Shown here in pieces: positions 7,718-16,523 of a stretch of 64,000 bases of DNA. Every line of letters begins with the position of its first letter. The first letter of the stretch is position 1. The position numbers and the translations under genes are program-made. Source of the DNA: Pelodictyon phaeoclathratiforme BU-1 (GTDB taxonomy: Bacteria; Bacteroidota; Chlorobiia; Chlorobiales; Chlorobiaceae); assembly GCF_000020645.1 (NCBI RefSeq), contig NC_011060.1:2954239-3018238 (forward strand), in the 5' to 3' direction. The notes beneath the pieces are model-generated. The model was not told where the DNA came from. It saw nothing but the letters and a program-made list of their open reading frames with translations, and did no database searches.

Positions 7718-8764
7718 ATGGGAACACAGCGAATTTTAAGCGGAATGCGCCCTACCGGCAAACTCCATCTCGGTCATTTTACCGGTGCCCTTGAAAGCTG
7801 GGTCGAGCAGCAGAATCAGCTTGACGAAACGGGTGCGAGAGTCTATGAGACCTGCTTTCTCATTGCTGATTATCACAACCTGACGACCTCGCTTGATACC
7901 AGCGAGATTTATGCCAACACGCTTGATATGCTGCTCGACTGGCTGGCGGCTGGCGTTGACCCTGAAAAAAGTCCCCTCTTCCGCCAGTCGCAGGTGAAGG
8001 AACATGCTGAACTCTTTTTGATTTTTTCCATGCTGATCACCTCTTCGCGTCTCGAAAGAAACCCGACACTGAAGGAGCAGATACGTGATCTGAATATGGA
8101 GTCACTGGTATACGGTCATCTCGGTTACCCCGTTCTGCAGGCGGCTGATATCCTCCTCTACAAGGGGAACGTTGTTCCGGTAGGCGAAGATCAGATCCCC
8201 CATGTAGAGATTACCCGTGAGGTCGCACGCAAATTCAACAATCACTTTCCTCACCCTCTTCTGGGAGAGGTCTTTGCTGAACCGGAACCAAAAATCACAA
8301 AATTTTCCCGTCTGGTTGGCCTCGATGGCAAAGCAAAGATGTCGAAGTCTCTTGGCAATACCATTCTGCTCTCGGACGGCCCCGAAGAGGTGCTGAAAAA
8401 AATGCGCACGGCGGTGACGGATACACAGAAAATCCGCAAAAACGATCCAGGGCATCCTGAAGTCTGCACCGTTTTCAGTTATCATAAAAAATTTACCCCG
8501 GAGGAACAACTCTGCAGCATAGAGAGTGATTGCCGGGCAGGATCGCTTGGCTGCGTTGACTGTAAAAAACTGTGTGCGGCAAATATTGCACAGGAGCTGG
8601 CTCCCCTGATTGAAAAACGCCGCTATTATGAAGCACACATGGAGCTGGTAAAAGAGATTCTTCTTGACGGCGAGGCCAGGGCAAAGGTGATTGCCGGCCA
8701 GACCATGCAGGAGGTGAGAGCAGCCATGAGGCTTGGCGAAACAACCTGCAGTAACCATCTGTAA
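7718..8764 (+). CDS. trpS: Tryptophanyl-tRNA synthetase
   Basis: The protein has 348 residues. It carries the class I signatures GMRPTGKLHLGH (HIGH-type motif, residues about 9-20) and KAKMSKSLGN (KMSKS loop, about 207-216), and PVGEDQIPHVE in the ATP/Trp site region typical of TrpRS. The enzyme charges tRNA-Trp in the cytosol. A Cys-rich stretch (CSIESDCRAGSLGCVDCKKLC, four of its five cysteines in C-x6-C-x2-C-x3-C) near residues 264-284 may bind metal. It is followed 6 bases later by a HAD phosphatase gene and then argS, forming a rightward run. Confidence 0.96.
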   Translation: MGTQRILSGMRPTGKLHLGHFTGALESWVEQQNQLDETGARVYETCFLIADYHNLTTSLDTSEIYANTLDMLLDWLAAGVDPEKSPLFRQSQVKEHAELFLIFSMLITSSRLERNPTLKEQIRDLNMESLVYGHLGYPVLQAADILLYKGNVVPVGEDQIPHVEITREVARKFNNHFPHPLLGEVFAEPEPKITKFSRLVGLDGKAKMSKSLGNTILLSDGPEEVLKKMRTAVTDTQKIRKNDPGHPEVCTVFSYHKKFTPEEQLCSIESDCRAGSLGCVDCKKLCAANIAQELAPLIEKRRYYEAHMELVKEILLDGEARAKVIAGQTMQEVRAAMRLGETTCSNHL

Positions 8765-8770
8765 AATCGA

Positions 8771-9472
8771 ATGCTGAACAACAACAAACAGGCCTTTATT
8801 TTCGACATGGATGGCGTGCTGACCGATAATATGCGCTTCCATGCCGATTCATGGGTTGAACTCTTCAGCGATTTTGGCCTTCAGGGGCTTGACGCTGAAC
8901 GCTACCTGGTGGAAACCGCAGGTATGAAAGGCCTTGACGTTCTCCGTTACTTCCTCGACCCGCAGATCAGTGAGAGGGAGGCTGAACGCTTGACCGAACT
9001 CAAGGACTTTCTCTACAGGGTGATGTCGCGAGAGCGCATCAAAGCGATGCCTGGCCTTGGAGGGTTTCTTGATGCCGCTGAAAAACGGGGAGTCCAGCTT
9101 GGAATCGGCACCGGTGCAGGCCCGAAAAACATTGAGTATGTCCTTGGCCTGCTGAACATGACCAATACCTTCCAAGCAATTGTTGATCCCTCACAGGTGC
9201 GCCACGGCAAACCGGAACCTGATATATTTTTGCGTGCAGCCTCCCTGCTCAACGCCGCACCTTCTGATTGCATTGTCTTTGAAGATGCTCTGCCGGGAGT
9301 TGAGGCTGCCCGGAAAGCGGGTATGCAGTGCGTTGCGGTGACAACAACCAACCAGGCCGATGCATTCAGCCAGTTCGACAATGTCCTGCAGATCATCGAC
9401 GACTTTACCTCCCTTTGCCCTGATGATCTCTTGAGAAAACTCAATGAGAAGCAACCCATGACCCTCTTATAA
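8771..9472 (+). CDS. HAD-superfamily phosphatase / beta-phosphoglucomutase-like
   Basis: The protein has 233 residues. FIFDMDGVLTDN supplies the two catalytic aspartates (motif I), GIGTGAG fits motif II, and KPEPDIFLRAA and VFEDALPGVEAA are motifs III and IV. A helical cap lies between motifs I and II, as in the phosphoglucomutase-like class. The substrate is a small phosphorylated metabolite that cannot be specified. It lies between trpS and argS with very short gaps and is probably co-transcribed. Confidence 0.88.
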   Translation: MLNNNKQAFIFDMDGVLTDNMRFHADSWVELFSDFGLQGLDAERYLVETAGMKGLDVLRYFLDPQISEREAERLTELKDFLYRVMSRERIKAMPGLGGFLDAAEKRGVQLGIGTGAGPKNIEYVLGLLNMTNTFQAIVDPSQVRHGKPEPDIFLRAASLLNAAPSDCIVFEDALPGVEAARKAGMQCVAVTTTNQADAFSQFDNVLQIIDDFTSLCPDDLLRKLNEKQPMTLL

Positions 9473-9481
9473 CGATATCAG

Positions 9482-11140
9482 ATGAAAGAATTTTTTCGTC
9501 CGGTCATCAGCAATGCGCTCCATTCGGCAGGCATTACGACCGACAAACAAATCATTATTGAACAGCCCGCAGATAAAAAGTTTGGTGACTTTTCAACCAA
9601 CATCGCCTTGCTTGCGGCCAAAGAGTGCAGGAGAAATCCCCGTGAACTGGCTCAGACTATTATAGAGCACCTGAGTTTTCCGCCTGATACCATTGCGAAA
9701 ATTGAGGTGGCGGGAGCGGGCTTTATCAACTTTTATCTGACGCCGCTCTTTATCATGCAATCGGTTGAGCAGGTGCTGCTTGACGGGGATGAGTATGGAA
9801 AAGGGGAGTCTGGCAAGGGAGAGAAGGCTATCGTGGAATATGTCAGCGCCAATCCGACCGGGCCGCTGACCATAGGACGTGGCCGGGGCGGGGTGCTTGG
9901 AGACTGCATCGCCAACCTCTTTGCAACACAGGGTTACGCGGTTACCCGTGAATACTATTTCAATGATGCCGGACGGCAGATGCAGATTCTGGGTGAATCC
10001 GTGCGGTTCCGCTATCTGGAGCGCTGCGGTGAAACGATAGAGTTCCCTGCAACCCATTATCAGGGAGAGTACATCGGGGAGATTGCCGAAGAGCTGTTCA
10101 ACGATCATGGAACGGCACTTGCCGATAGTACGGATGTGCAGATATTCAAAAAAAGAGCGGAAGAGATCATTTTTGCATCAATACGCAAGACCCTTGAACG
10201 CCTCGGCATACGGCACGACTCATTTTTCAATGAGCATACTCTTTACACGCCGGACGCAGGGGGAGTGACCGGGAACCAGAGAGTGATTGATGCTCTCAGG
10301 GAAAAAGAGTTCATTGCCGAATATGATGGCGCAACCTGGTTTTTGACAACAAAGCTTGGCCAGGAAAAGGACAAGGTGCTGATCAAGTCTTCAGGCGAAC
10401 CGAGCTATAGGCTGCCGGATATTGCCTACCATATCACCAAGTATGAGCGGGGCTTCGGCATGATTGTCAATGTTTTTGGCGCTGATCATATCGATGAGTA
10501 CCCTGACGTGCTTGAGGCTCTGAAGATTCTTGGTTACGATACCCGGCACATCAAGATTGCCATTAACCAGTTTGTGACAACAACGGTTGACGGACAAACG
10601 CTTAAAATGTCGACAAGAAAAGGCAATGCCGATCTGCTTGACGATCTGATTGACGATGTCGGAGCAGATGCTACCCGCCTCTTTTTTATCATGCGCAGCA
10701 AGGATTCGCACCTGAACTTCGACGTTGAGCTGGCAAAAAAACAGTCCAAGGATAATCCGGTCTTCTATCTGCAGTATGCCCATGCCCGAATCTGCAGCCT
10801 GTTGCGTATGGCTCAACAGGAGATTGGATTTGATGCCACTTCCAGCCCGGAGCTGCACCTGCTGCAACGGCTTACCTCTCCGGCAGAGCTTCAGCTTGGA
10901 TCTGCCTTGCTTGATTATCCGGATATGATAAAAACAAGCCTGCGCCTGCTTGAACCTCAGAAAATGGTTGAATACCTGCACTCCCTGGCGGAATGTTTTC
11001 ACCGTTTCTACCAGGAGTGCCCCATCCTCAAGGCGGAACCGGATATTGCGAGGGCAAGACTCTTTCTTTCAGTGGCAACACGACAGGTTTTGCGCAACGG
11101 ATTCAGGATTCTCGGGGTTTCGGCTCCGGAATCGATGTAG
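9482..11140 (+). CDS. argS: Arginyl-tRNA synthetase
   Basis: The protein has 552 residues, normal for ArgRS. The N-terminal additional domain is followed by VSANPTGPLTIGRGRGG (the family's HIGH-type motif; His is replaced by Arg, as in some lineages). KMSTRKGNA is the KMSKS equivalent, and an anticodon-binding helical domain with DALM-type residues ends in RNGFRILGVSAPE. It charges tRNA-Arg. The 3' end overlaps the convergent nadD gene by 38 bases. Confidence 0.96.
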   Translation: MKEFFRPVISNALHSAGITTDKQIIIEQPADKKFGDFSTNIALLAAKECRRNPRELAQTIIEHLSFPPDTIAKIEVAGAGFINFYLTPLFIMQSVEQVLLDGDEYGKGESGKGEKAIVEYVSANPTGPLTIGRGRGGVLGDCIANLFATQGYAVTREYYFNDAGRQMQILGESVRFRYLERCGETIEFPATHYQGEYIGEIAEELFNDHGTALADSTDVQIFKKRAEEIIFASIRKTLERLGIRHDSFFNEHTLYTPDAGGVTGNQRVIDALREKEFIAEYDGATWFLTTKLGQEKDKVLIKSSGEPSYRLPDIAYHITKYERGFGMIVNVFGADHIDEYPDVLEALKILGYDTRHIKIAINQFVTTTVDGQTLKMSTRKGNADLLDDLIDDVGADATRLFFIMRSKDSHLNFDVELAKKQSKDNPVFYLQYAHARICSLLRMAQQEIGFDATSSPELHLLQRLTSPAELQLGSALLDYPDMIKTSLRLLEPQKMVEYLHSLAECFHRFYQECPILKAEPDIARARLFLSVATRQVLRNGFRILGVSAPESM

Positions 11141-11747
11141 CATGATGCTCCTCCCCGGCGTAGAGCCCATACTCCATGATGTAGCGATGCACTGAGGGGG
11201 GAACGAGAGTGGAGATGGAGCGTCCGCTGGCAACAACACTCCTGACAAGCGTTGAGGAGATATCGCAGGCGAAATTGACAAAGCTGATACACGCTTCACA
11301 CGGGATGATTTCAGGTCGCGGTGTGCTCTCTGATTGTGTTGACACTCTTCTGAAAACCACCACATCAGAGAGGGAACAAAACGTTTCTGACTCTTTCCAC
11401 TTTGAAAATTCCCTGAAACTGTCCTCCCCGACAAGCAGCGTCAGCTTGTCGGCAGGGTAGAGAGTACGAAGATAGCGCAGGAGATCAACGGTATAGGATG
11501 GCTGCTTTTTTTCAAGCTCCCATCCGCTGACCTCACTGAAAGCGCCGGTCAGATTGATTTCCTGAGTGAGAAGCTCAGCCATGCGCATCCTGTGCACATC
11601 GGCTCTCCCACTTTCCGGCTTGAAGGGGTTATTTGAAACAGAAACAATGAGTTTATCAATACCAAGAAGCTCTCTGGCGAAAAGGCAGAGAGCCAGGTGA
11701 CCATTGTGCGGCGGATCAAAGGTGGCGCCGAAGAGTGCCAGATGCAC
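11103..11747 (-). CDS. nadD: Nicotinate-nucleotide adenylyltransferase
   Basis: The protein has 214 residues. LALFGATFDPPHNGHL is the nucleotidyltransferase (HxGH) motif near the N-terminus, and ISSTLVRSVVASGRS is the ISSTxxR motif near the C-terminus. It makes deamido-NAD from nicotinate mononucleotide and ATP. It follows the BamD-like lipoprotein gene by 15 bases and overlaps the end of argS tail to tail. Confidence 0.95.
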   Translation of the reverse strand: MHLALFGATFDPPHNGHLALCLFARELLGIDKLIVSVSNNPFKPESGRADVHRMRMAELLTQEINLTGAFSEVSGWELEKKQPSYTVDLLRYLRTLYPADKLTLLVGEDSFREFSKWKESETFCSLSDVVVFRRVSTQSESTPRPEIIPCEACISFVNFACDISSTLVRSVVASGRSISTLVPPSVHRYIMEYGLYAGEEHHATSIPEPKPRES

Positions 11748-11762
11748 AGAGCTATCCTCTGA

Positions 11763-12659
11763 TCAGCTTTTAGTGTTTTGCTTGATTTTATCCCTGTTAT
11801 CCTCCATATCCTTCTGCTTATCAGGGAAATTCTGCAGGTACTGATCAAGTGCCTGGCTGGCATCAAACCATTTTTTTCGCTTCATCAAGACATCAATCTT
11901 TCCTTCCCAGGCTGGCTTGATATAGACGGTATCCGGATAACGCTTGATGAGTTCGTCATAAAAAATACCTGCCGCTTTATACTTTTTAAGCTGAACATAC
12001 TGGCGAGCAATAAAAAAAGTGTTCTTTGCCAGTTTTTCTCTCAGCACAGGAATTGCCTTTTCTGCATACCGCAAAGTATCAATCCGGGCAAATTGAGTGG
12101 TTGCCGTTGCATAGCTCTGCTTATAGGAGGCATTATCCGGATTGATTTTCAGCAGCTCACGGTATGTTGTGACATCGCTGGCAATCTTCGAGGAATCAAC
12201 CATCGGATAGAGATCGAGATAGGTTGCAAACTGCGTGATGGCTTTCGCGGTATGTTCCTGATCGAGTTCAAAATGCGGAGAGAGCTGTTCATAGGATTTG
12301 GCAAGCATAAACTGGGCTGTTCTTGCATAGGGTGTTGAGGATATTTGCTGCTGCAACTTGGTAAACATTTCAGCAGCAAGCAGATACTGTCCGGAATGGT
12401 AATAGGATTGGGCCAGAAGAAAGAGCACATCATCCTCAAGCGCTGTTGCCCTGGAGGTAAACAGCAGCGATTCAAGCCCGAGAGCGGCTCCCTGATAATC
12501 TCTTTTATCGTACATCTTCACCGCTTTGCCATAGGCTTCGTTAACGCGAGTGGTTGCTGAGATCTTTGCCGGTTTTGAGGATGAACAACCGGAACTCATC
12601 AGTAACCCTGTCGCCAAAAGCATCAGCGCTGAACGTGAAATAAATCTGTTAACCGACAT
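11763..12659 (-). CDS. BamD/YfiO-like outer-membrane lipoprotein
   Basis: The protein has 298 residues. It opens with a lipoprotein signal peptide (MLLATGLLMSSGCSSS, lipobox cysteine about residue 25), followed by TPR-like helical pairs (YQGAALGLESLLF, YLLAAEMFTKLQQ, YKAAGIFYDELIKRYPDTVY). This is the layout of BamD, which helps insert beta-barrel proteins into the outer membrane. It stands upstream of nadD on the same strand. BamD is the best guess, but other TPR lipoproteins share this build. Confidence 0.75.
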   Translation of the reverse strand: MSVNRFISRSALMLLATGLLMSSGCSSSKPAKISATTRVNEAYGKAVKMYDKRDYQGAALGLESLLFTSRATALEDDVLFLLAQSYYHSGQYLLAAEMFTKLQQQISSTPYARTAQFMLAKSYEQLSPHFELDQEHTAKAITQFATYLDLYPMVDSSKIASDVTTYRELLKINPDNASYKQSYATATTQFARIDTLRYAEKAIPVLREKLAKNTFFIARQYVQLKKYKAAGIFYDELIKRYPDTVYIKPAWEGKIDVLMKRKKWFDASQALDQYLQNFPDKQKDMEDNRDKIKQNTKS

Positions 12660-12877
12660 AGAATAACTCCATAATCCTTTTTATAGAAAAGCGAAAACGT
12701 ATAATACGAAACTGCGCAAAAAGAAACAGCACTTGATGAGCAATTACAGGGCGATTTTCAAGAGCGGCTATTTCGGCTCTCCTGGAGGAAAACCGCTCTC
12801 CTCTGCACAGAAACAGAATGGAGGCAGGGAGATAATAACAGTTCACGATAAAAGAAACGGCTGGAGAAAAGTTCTTG

Positions 12878-12950
12878 TGGAGCTTAGGGGAGTCGAACCC
12901 CTGACCTTCTCATTGCGAACGAGACGCTCTACCAACTGAGCTAAAGCCCC
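12878..12950 (-). tRNA. tRNA-Ala (anticodon CGC)
   Basis: A full cloverleaf can be folded: acceptor GGGGCTT/AAGCTCC with the G3-U70 wobble pair that marks alanine tRNAs, D arm GCTC-AGTTGGTA-GAGC, anticodon arm TCTCG-TTCGCAA-TGAGA (anticodon CGC), and T arm AGGGG-TTCGACT-CCCCT. The discriminator base is A. The 3' CCA is not encoded. It lies between the BamD-like gene and the ATP synthase terminator. Confidence 0.97.
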
Positions 12951-12976
12951 GAATCCAGGAATATTCGATCTTCGTC

Positions 12977-13007
12977 TAAAAAAAATAGCCTGCACATGCA
13001 GGCTATT
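12977..13007 (-). terminator. Rho-independent terminator of the ATP synthase cluster
   Basis: On the minus strand, AATAGCCTGCA (13007-12997) pairs perfectly with TGCAGGCTATT (12994-12984) around a two-base centre, followed by a run of Ts. It lies 45 bases beyond the atpH stop and upstream of tRNA-Ala, so the tRNA should have its own promoter or depend on read-through. Confidence 0.9.
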
Positions 13008-13051
13008 GACTGTTGATCTTTTCAGTCAACACTGCCGCTCGCCCGCCTGTT

Positions 13052-13588
13052 TCAGGAAACAAGACTCTTGCGAAGCATTTGCAGTTGATGACTGATACTG
13101 CCATCATAGATGGTGTCGCCAATTTTAACAGCAACCCCGCCAATAAACTGCTCGTTGATAGCCATCCTCGGACGTATTTCCTTGCCGGTGAAGGCCGCAA
13201 GCTTCGTAACAAGTTCTGCGGTCTGCTCATCAGAAAGGGCCGTGGCGCTGGTTATATCGACATTGATCACCCCTCTCTTTTCATCAAGAAGAATCTGAAA
13301 CTCATCAATAATTTCAGGCAGGAGCCCGGCACGTTTCTTGTGGGCAACAAGCCTTAAAAAAAGAAACATTTTTTCCCCGACAGAGTCCTTGAAGATCTCT
13401 TCAAGGATATGAATTTTCCTGTCTCCTTTGACGAGAGGGCTGCGCAACGCATAGACAAGATCACGGGAGTGTTCAAGAACCTCCTTGATCACGTGCAACT
13501 CATCAACAATCTGATTGAGAAAATTACCCTCTTCAGCGGCTGAGAGGAGAGCGGAGGCATATCGACGGCTTGCAATGAGAGTTGACAT
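13052..13588 (-). CDS. atpH: F-type ATP synthase delta subunit
   Basis: The protein has 178 residues. RRYASALLSAAEEGN at the start and the C-terminal MAINEQFIGGVAVKIGDTIYDGSISHQLQ are the typical ends of the delta/OSCP family. Delta links the catalytic F1 head to the b-subunit stalk. It is last in the leftward Fo cluster and is followed by a terminator; atpA, atpG, atpD and atpC are not here, so the F1 genes must lie elsewhere. Confidence 0.95.
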   Translation of the reverse strand: MSTLIASRRYASALLSAAEEGNFLNQIVDELHVIKEVLEHSRDLVYALRSPLVKGDRKIHILEEIFKDSVGEKMFLFLRLVAHKKRAGLLPEIIDEFQILLDEKRGVINVDITSATALSDEQTAELVTKLAAFTGKEIRPRMAINEQFIGGVAVKIGDTIYDGSISHQLQMLRKSLVS

Positions 13589-13604
13589 GACGATGAGTCG
13601 GTTT

Positions 13605-14138
13605 TCAGTTACGTTTTGTTGAAAGATCCTGAATCATGCTGTCAACGATCTTTTTCTGCATGTCGGCATCAAGAGTTGTTTTGATAATCTTTTCAGCTCC
13701 CTTAACAGCAAGATCAGCCACCTCGTTTCTCAGCACATCAAGCGCACGGCGTTTTTCCTGTTCAATTTCATCTTTCGCCGTTGCAATCATTTTTTTCGCT
13801 TCTGACTGAGCCTTTTCAGTGATATCGGCGCGAAGCTTATCGGCATAATCCTTTCCTTCACGGATGATTTTATCTGATTCAGCATCGGCTTTTGCCAGAA
13901 GTTCCCTGTTTTTGCGCAAAATAGCCTCTGACTCCTCCTTGGCGCTGTGCGCACGATCAATAGAGGACTGAATTCCCTTTTCTCTCTCTTCCAGAGCGCC
14001 GATAATCGGGCCCCAGGCAATCTTCTTCAGAATAAGCAGTACAATCACAAATGTGATCGCGGTCCAGAAAATAAGACCGGGATTCGGACTCAGAAGACTA
14101 CCGGCAAGAAGTATAATTCCCGACGTAAGCATGAACAA
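13605..14138 (-). CDS. atpF: F-type ATP synthase subunit b
   Basis: The protein has 177 residues. One N-terminal membrane helix (GLIFWTAITFVIVLLILKKI) is followed by a long charged helix rich in Ala, Glu and Lys (AHSAKEESEAILRKNRELLA and onward), the peripheral stalk. GPIIGALEEREKGI is family-typical. The start may be the second methionine at 14132. It lies 16 bases upstream of atpH. Confidence 0.95.
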   Translation of the reverse strand: MFMLTSGIILLAGSLLSPNPGLIFWTAITFVIVLLILKKIAWGPIIGALEEREKGIQSSIDRAHSAKEESEAILRKNRELLAKADAESDKIIREGKDYADKLRADITEKAQSEAKKMIATAKDEIEQEKRRALDVLRNEVADLAVKGAEKIIKTTLDADMQKKIVDSMIQDLSTKRN

Positions 14139-14157
14139 TGTTTCCTTTAACGGGTTA

Positions 14158-14199
14158 ATAAAACCCGGTTGCAGTCTGAAAAGAGCAGCCGCAACCGGG
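14158..14199 (-). terminator. Hairpin between atpE and atpF (attenuator/processing element)
   Basis: On the minus strand CCCGGTTGC (14199-14191) pairs with GCAACCGGG (14172-14164), followed by TTTTATT. It lies in the gap after the c-subunit gene. Such a hairpin can act as a partial terminator or RNA stabiliser and so help make more c subunit than b and delta; that role is inferred. Confidence 0.65.
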
Positions 14200-14234
14200 A
14201 TATCTTCTGTAACGAACCTGCAGGCAGTTCACTC

Positions 14235-14456
14235 TTACTTAAGAGCAAGAAGCACACAGATAACTTCACCGAACAGGGCAACACCTTCGATAAGAGCTGC
14301 TGCAATAATCATGGTCGTACGGATATCAGCCGTTGCTTCAGGCTGACGGGCGACGCCTTCTGCAGCAGAAGCTGCTACATTACCAATACCAAGACCAGCG
14401 CCGATTACAGCAAGACCAGCACCTATACCAGCTCCAAGAAAACCCAAACCTTCCAT
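14235..14456 (-). CDS. atpE: F-type ATP synthase subunit c
   Basis: The protein has 73 residues: a two-helix hairpin with the glycine-rich first helix (GAGIGAGLAVIGAGLGIG), the conserved RQPE loop and the ion-binding Glu57 in the second helix. The first helix has Ile where sodium-coupled c subunits carry Gln (GIGN instead of GQGY), and a Gly follows Glu57 instead of Ser, so the ring is predicted to carry protons. It forms the rotor ring in the membrane. Confidence 0.97.
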   Translation of the reverse strand: MEGLGFLGAGIGAGLAVIGAGLGIGNVAASAAEGVARQPEATADIRTTMIIAAALIEGVALFGEVICVLLALK

Positions 14457-14575
14457 CTTGTAATTACCCCCGTTTATTTGTTGTAAGTTTTTTGCTAAAA
14501 AGAATTAGCAGTGTTAAAACCAGTTAATGAAACGCATAAAAATAACAGTTCTTCCTCAACAATCCTGAGCTTTTT

Positions 14576-15598
14576 TCAATGGTGAGCAACCCCTGCCTCA
14601 TGCTCCTCATGTCCTTCGTGTGCCGAAGCAAGACCAATAAAGAGCGACGAGAGCATCGTAAAGATAAACGCCTGAAGGAAAGCAACAAACAGCTCAAGCA
14701 GGTAGATAAAAATTGAGAACGGAACCGACATGACAACAGCCACGATATAGCTCTGCAGAATAAAGCTGATAAAAATCAGACTGAGAATCACAATATGGCC
14801 AGCAGTCATATTAGCAAACAACCGGATGGTCAGTGCAACAGGCTTGGTAAATAACCCGATAAACTCAATCGGAATCATGATAATCCAGAGCGCCGGGTGA
14901 GTTCCGCCTGTCAGATGAGCCAGATAGCCTTTGATGCCATGCGCTTTCAGTGCCGCAACCTGTGTTATAAAGAAGGTAAACGTAGCAAGAGTAAGCGTGA
15001 CATTGATGTTGCCAGTCGCCGTTGCTCCATAGGGAACAAGGCCGAGAAGATTACATAACAGGACAAAAAAGAAGACGGTAAGGAGATAGTTAAGGTACTT
15101 TTCATACCCGACACCAATATTTGCCTTGGCGACGTCTATACGGATGAACTCAACCAGCGCTTCCATGGCGTTGACCAACCCCGTTGGCGCCTGACGAGCC
15201 GTCATCTTCTTGTATTTGCTGCCGACCAGGGAAAAGAGAATCAACAAAATTGCCGATACCACCCAGAGCATAACAACGTGCTTGGTAATTGAAATATCAA
15301 CACCTGCGATTGGGGGGATTTTAGGGAGATGAACCTCACCAAAGGGCTCAAAAGAGAAGACGTCATTATCAAGGATATGATGCATGATAACATCGCCCGC
15401 CTTTTCCTCTCCATGGGCGTGAGCTGCAACTGCAGCCTCAGCGGTCGGGGCTGATACCGAAGCCACAGAGTCGTGAGGAGGAGTGGACGCCTGTTCAGTC
15501 AGAGCAAATGCGGGGCCGTTCGCATTCAGCAGAAGAGGTACAAGGAGTGCTATTACCTTGAGAAAAGCTTTGGCCTGTATGACATTTACCCGTTTCAT
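14576..15598 (-). CDS. atpB: F-type ATP synthase subunit a
   Basis: The protein has 340 residues, longer than the E. coli protein because of a ~100-residue N-terminal extension. The extension starts with a signal-like helix (AFLKVIALLVPLLLNANGPAFA) and continues as a His/Glu-rich segment. The core holds PVALTIRLFANMTAGH with the essential arginine of the proton path. Extended a subunits are usual in the Bacteroidetes/Chlorobi group. It precedes atpE. Confidence 0.95.
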   Translation of the reverse strand: MKRVNVIQAKAFLKVIALLVPLLLNANGPAFALTEQASTPPHDSVASVSAPTAEAAVAAHAHGEEKAGDVIMHHILDNDVFSFEPFGEVHLPKIPPIAGVDISITKHVVMLWVVSAILLILFSLVGSKYKKMTARQAPTGLVNAMEALVEFIRIDVAKANIGVGYEKYLNYLLTVFFFVLLCNLLGLVPYGATATGNINVTLTLATFTFFITQVAALKAHGIKGYLAHLTGGTHPALWIIMIPIEFIGLFTKPVALTIRLFANMTAGHIVILSLIFISFILQSYIVAVVMSVPFSIFIYLLELFVAFLQAFIFTMLSSLFIGLASAHEGHEEHEAGVAHH

Positions 15599-15981
15599 GC
15601 AGTGTTCTTTTTCTGTTTATTTTTCTTTTGATACCCGAGAATTTCAACAATCACATAGATACAGTAAAAAGCAAAAAATGAGAGCACAAAGTCGTTGACA
15701 ACTACCATACTGCGGACAATGACGACTGCAATAAGCAGCATCAGCAACAACATCCGAACAGCCAACCCACCAAAAACGAACTTGGTGAATACGGCAGACT
15801 CCTTGTCAACTGCGTATTCAAAGAGAACATAACCAATAAGCGCATTGGCAACAACCATTATCCATGCCAGAAACACCGAATGAATATCTACGCTTCCCGG
15901 CTCAAGTCCTGTATAAATCACCATCCATAAAGCGACGGACAAAATACATAACTTTACTAAAAAATCAAACAATGGTTTCAT
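15595..15981 (-). CDS. AtpI-like membrane protein of the ATP synthase cluster
   Basis: The protein has 128 residues and about four hydrophobic segments (LCILSVALWMVIYTG, FLAWIMVVANALIGYVLF, FGGLAVRMLLLMLLIAVVIV, FVLSFFAFYCIYVIVEIL) with a basic tail. Its place between atpZ and atpB, overlapping the atpB start by four bases, matches AtpI-type proteins, which help assemble the c ring. The sequence match itself is weak, so the name rests mostly on context. Confidence 0.65.
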   Translation of the reverse strand: MKPLFDFLVKLCILSVALWMVIYTGLEPGSVDIHSVFLAWIMVVANALIGYVLFEYAVDKESAVFTKFVFGGLAVRMLLLMLLIAVVIVRSMVVVNDFVLSFFAFYCIYVIVEILGYQKKNKQKKNTA

Positions 15982-16027
15982 CTCCCCCTTTCTTTCCTGA
16001 TTAACAAAAGCATAAACCGTAACTGCT

Positions 16028-16273
16028 CTATTTTTTTTTGTTTGCTGACCGCACGACCTTCATGAGCAAAAGTACCATACCAAACATGCCAATTGCAACC
16101 CCGGCCAGAAAGAGCAGTGGCGAGGTACCAAACCGGCTGTCGGCCCAATACCCAAGCAACACAAAAAACACAAAACTTGCTGCAATCTGCAAGCCAAGGC
16201 CCATATAATCTGACAGGGCCCGGGCAGAACGCCCAAACTGCTCGGAAAACCGTTCCTCATCAGGTGTTTTCAT
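16028..16273 (-). CDS. atpZ: AtpZ/ATP synthase gene 1-like two-helix protein
   Basis: The chosen start at 16273 (MKTPDEERFSEQFG) gives 81 residues, the usual AtpZ length; the frame remains open upstream to 16426, but that part looks unlike the family. Two membrane helices (GLGLQIAASFVFFVLLGYWAD and LLFLAGVAIGMFGMVLLLMKVV) carry the family's GYWxD pattern. AtpZ is encoded ahead of Fo genes and is linked with ATP synthase assembly or Mg/Ca handling. It is the first gene of the leftward atp cluster. Confidence 0.82.
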   Translation of the reverse strand: MKTPDEERFSEQFGRSARALSDYMGLGLQIAASFVFFVLLGYWADSRFGTSPLLFLAGVAIGMFGMVLLLMKVVRSANKKK

Positions 16274-16523
16274 TGCCGAGGATCCTTGTTTACATTCAGA
16301 CTGAAAAGCACGTTGCACACCAGCGAAATCTGATAGCAGTCGCTCTATCTGTCTCATGCCCGGAAGATACGACTCTTCCGGAAATAATGTACCTTTACCG
16401 GAAATTCTTCCTCCAACTGCCGGCAAGAGAGAAGAAATATCCTGTTTTTTTGAAGAAACGCCATTGCAAAAAATAGGCGAACACGAATTTCGGTATCAAT
16501 GATAAAAATTCCGATATAATGTT

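Noticed and set aside
8102..8842. A 246-codon minus-strand frame over trpS
   Set aside because: Shadow of trpS, which has all synthetase motifs on the plus strand.
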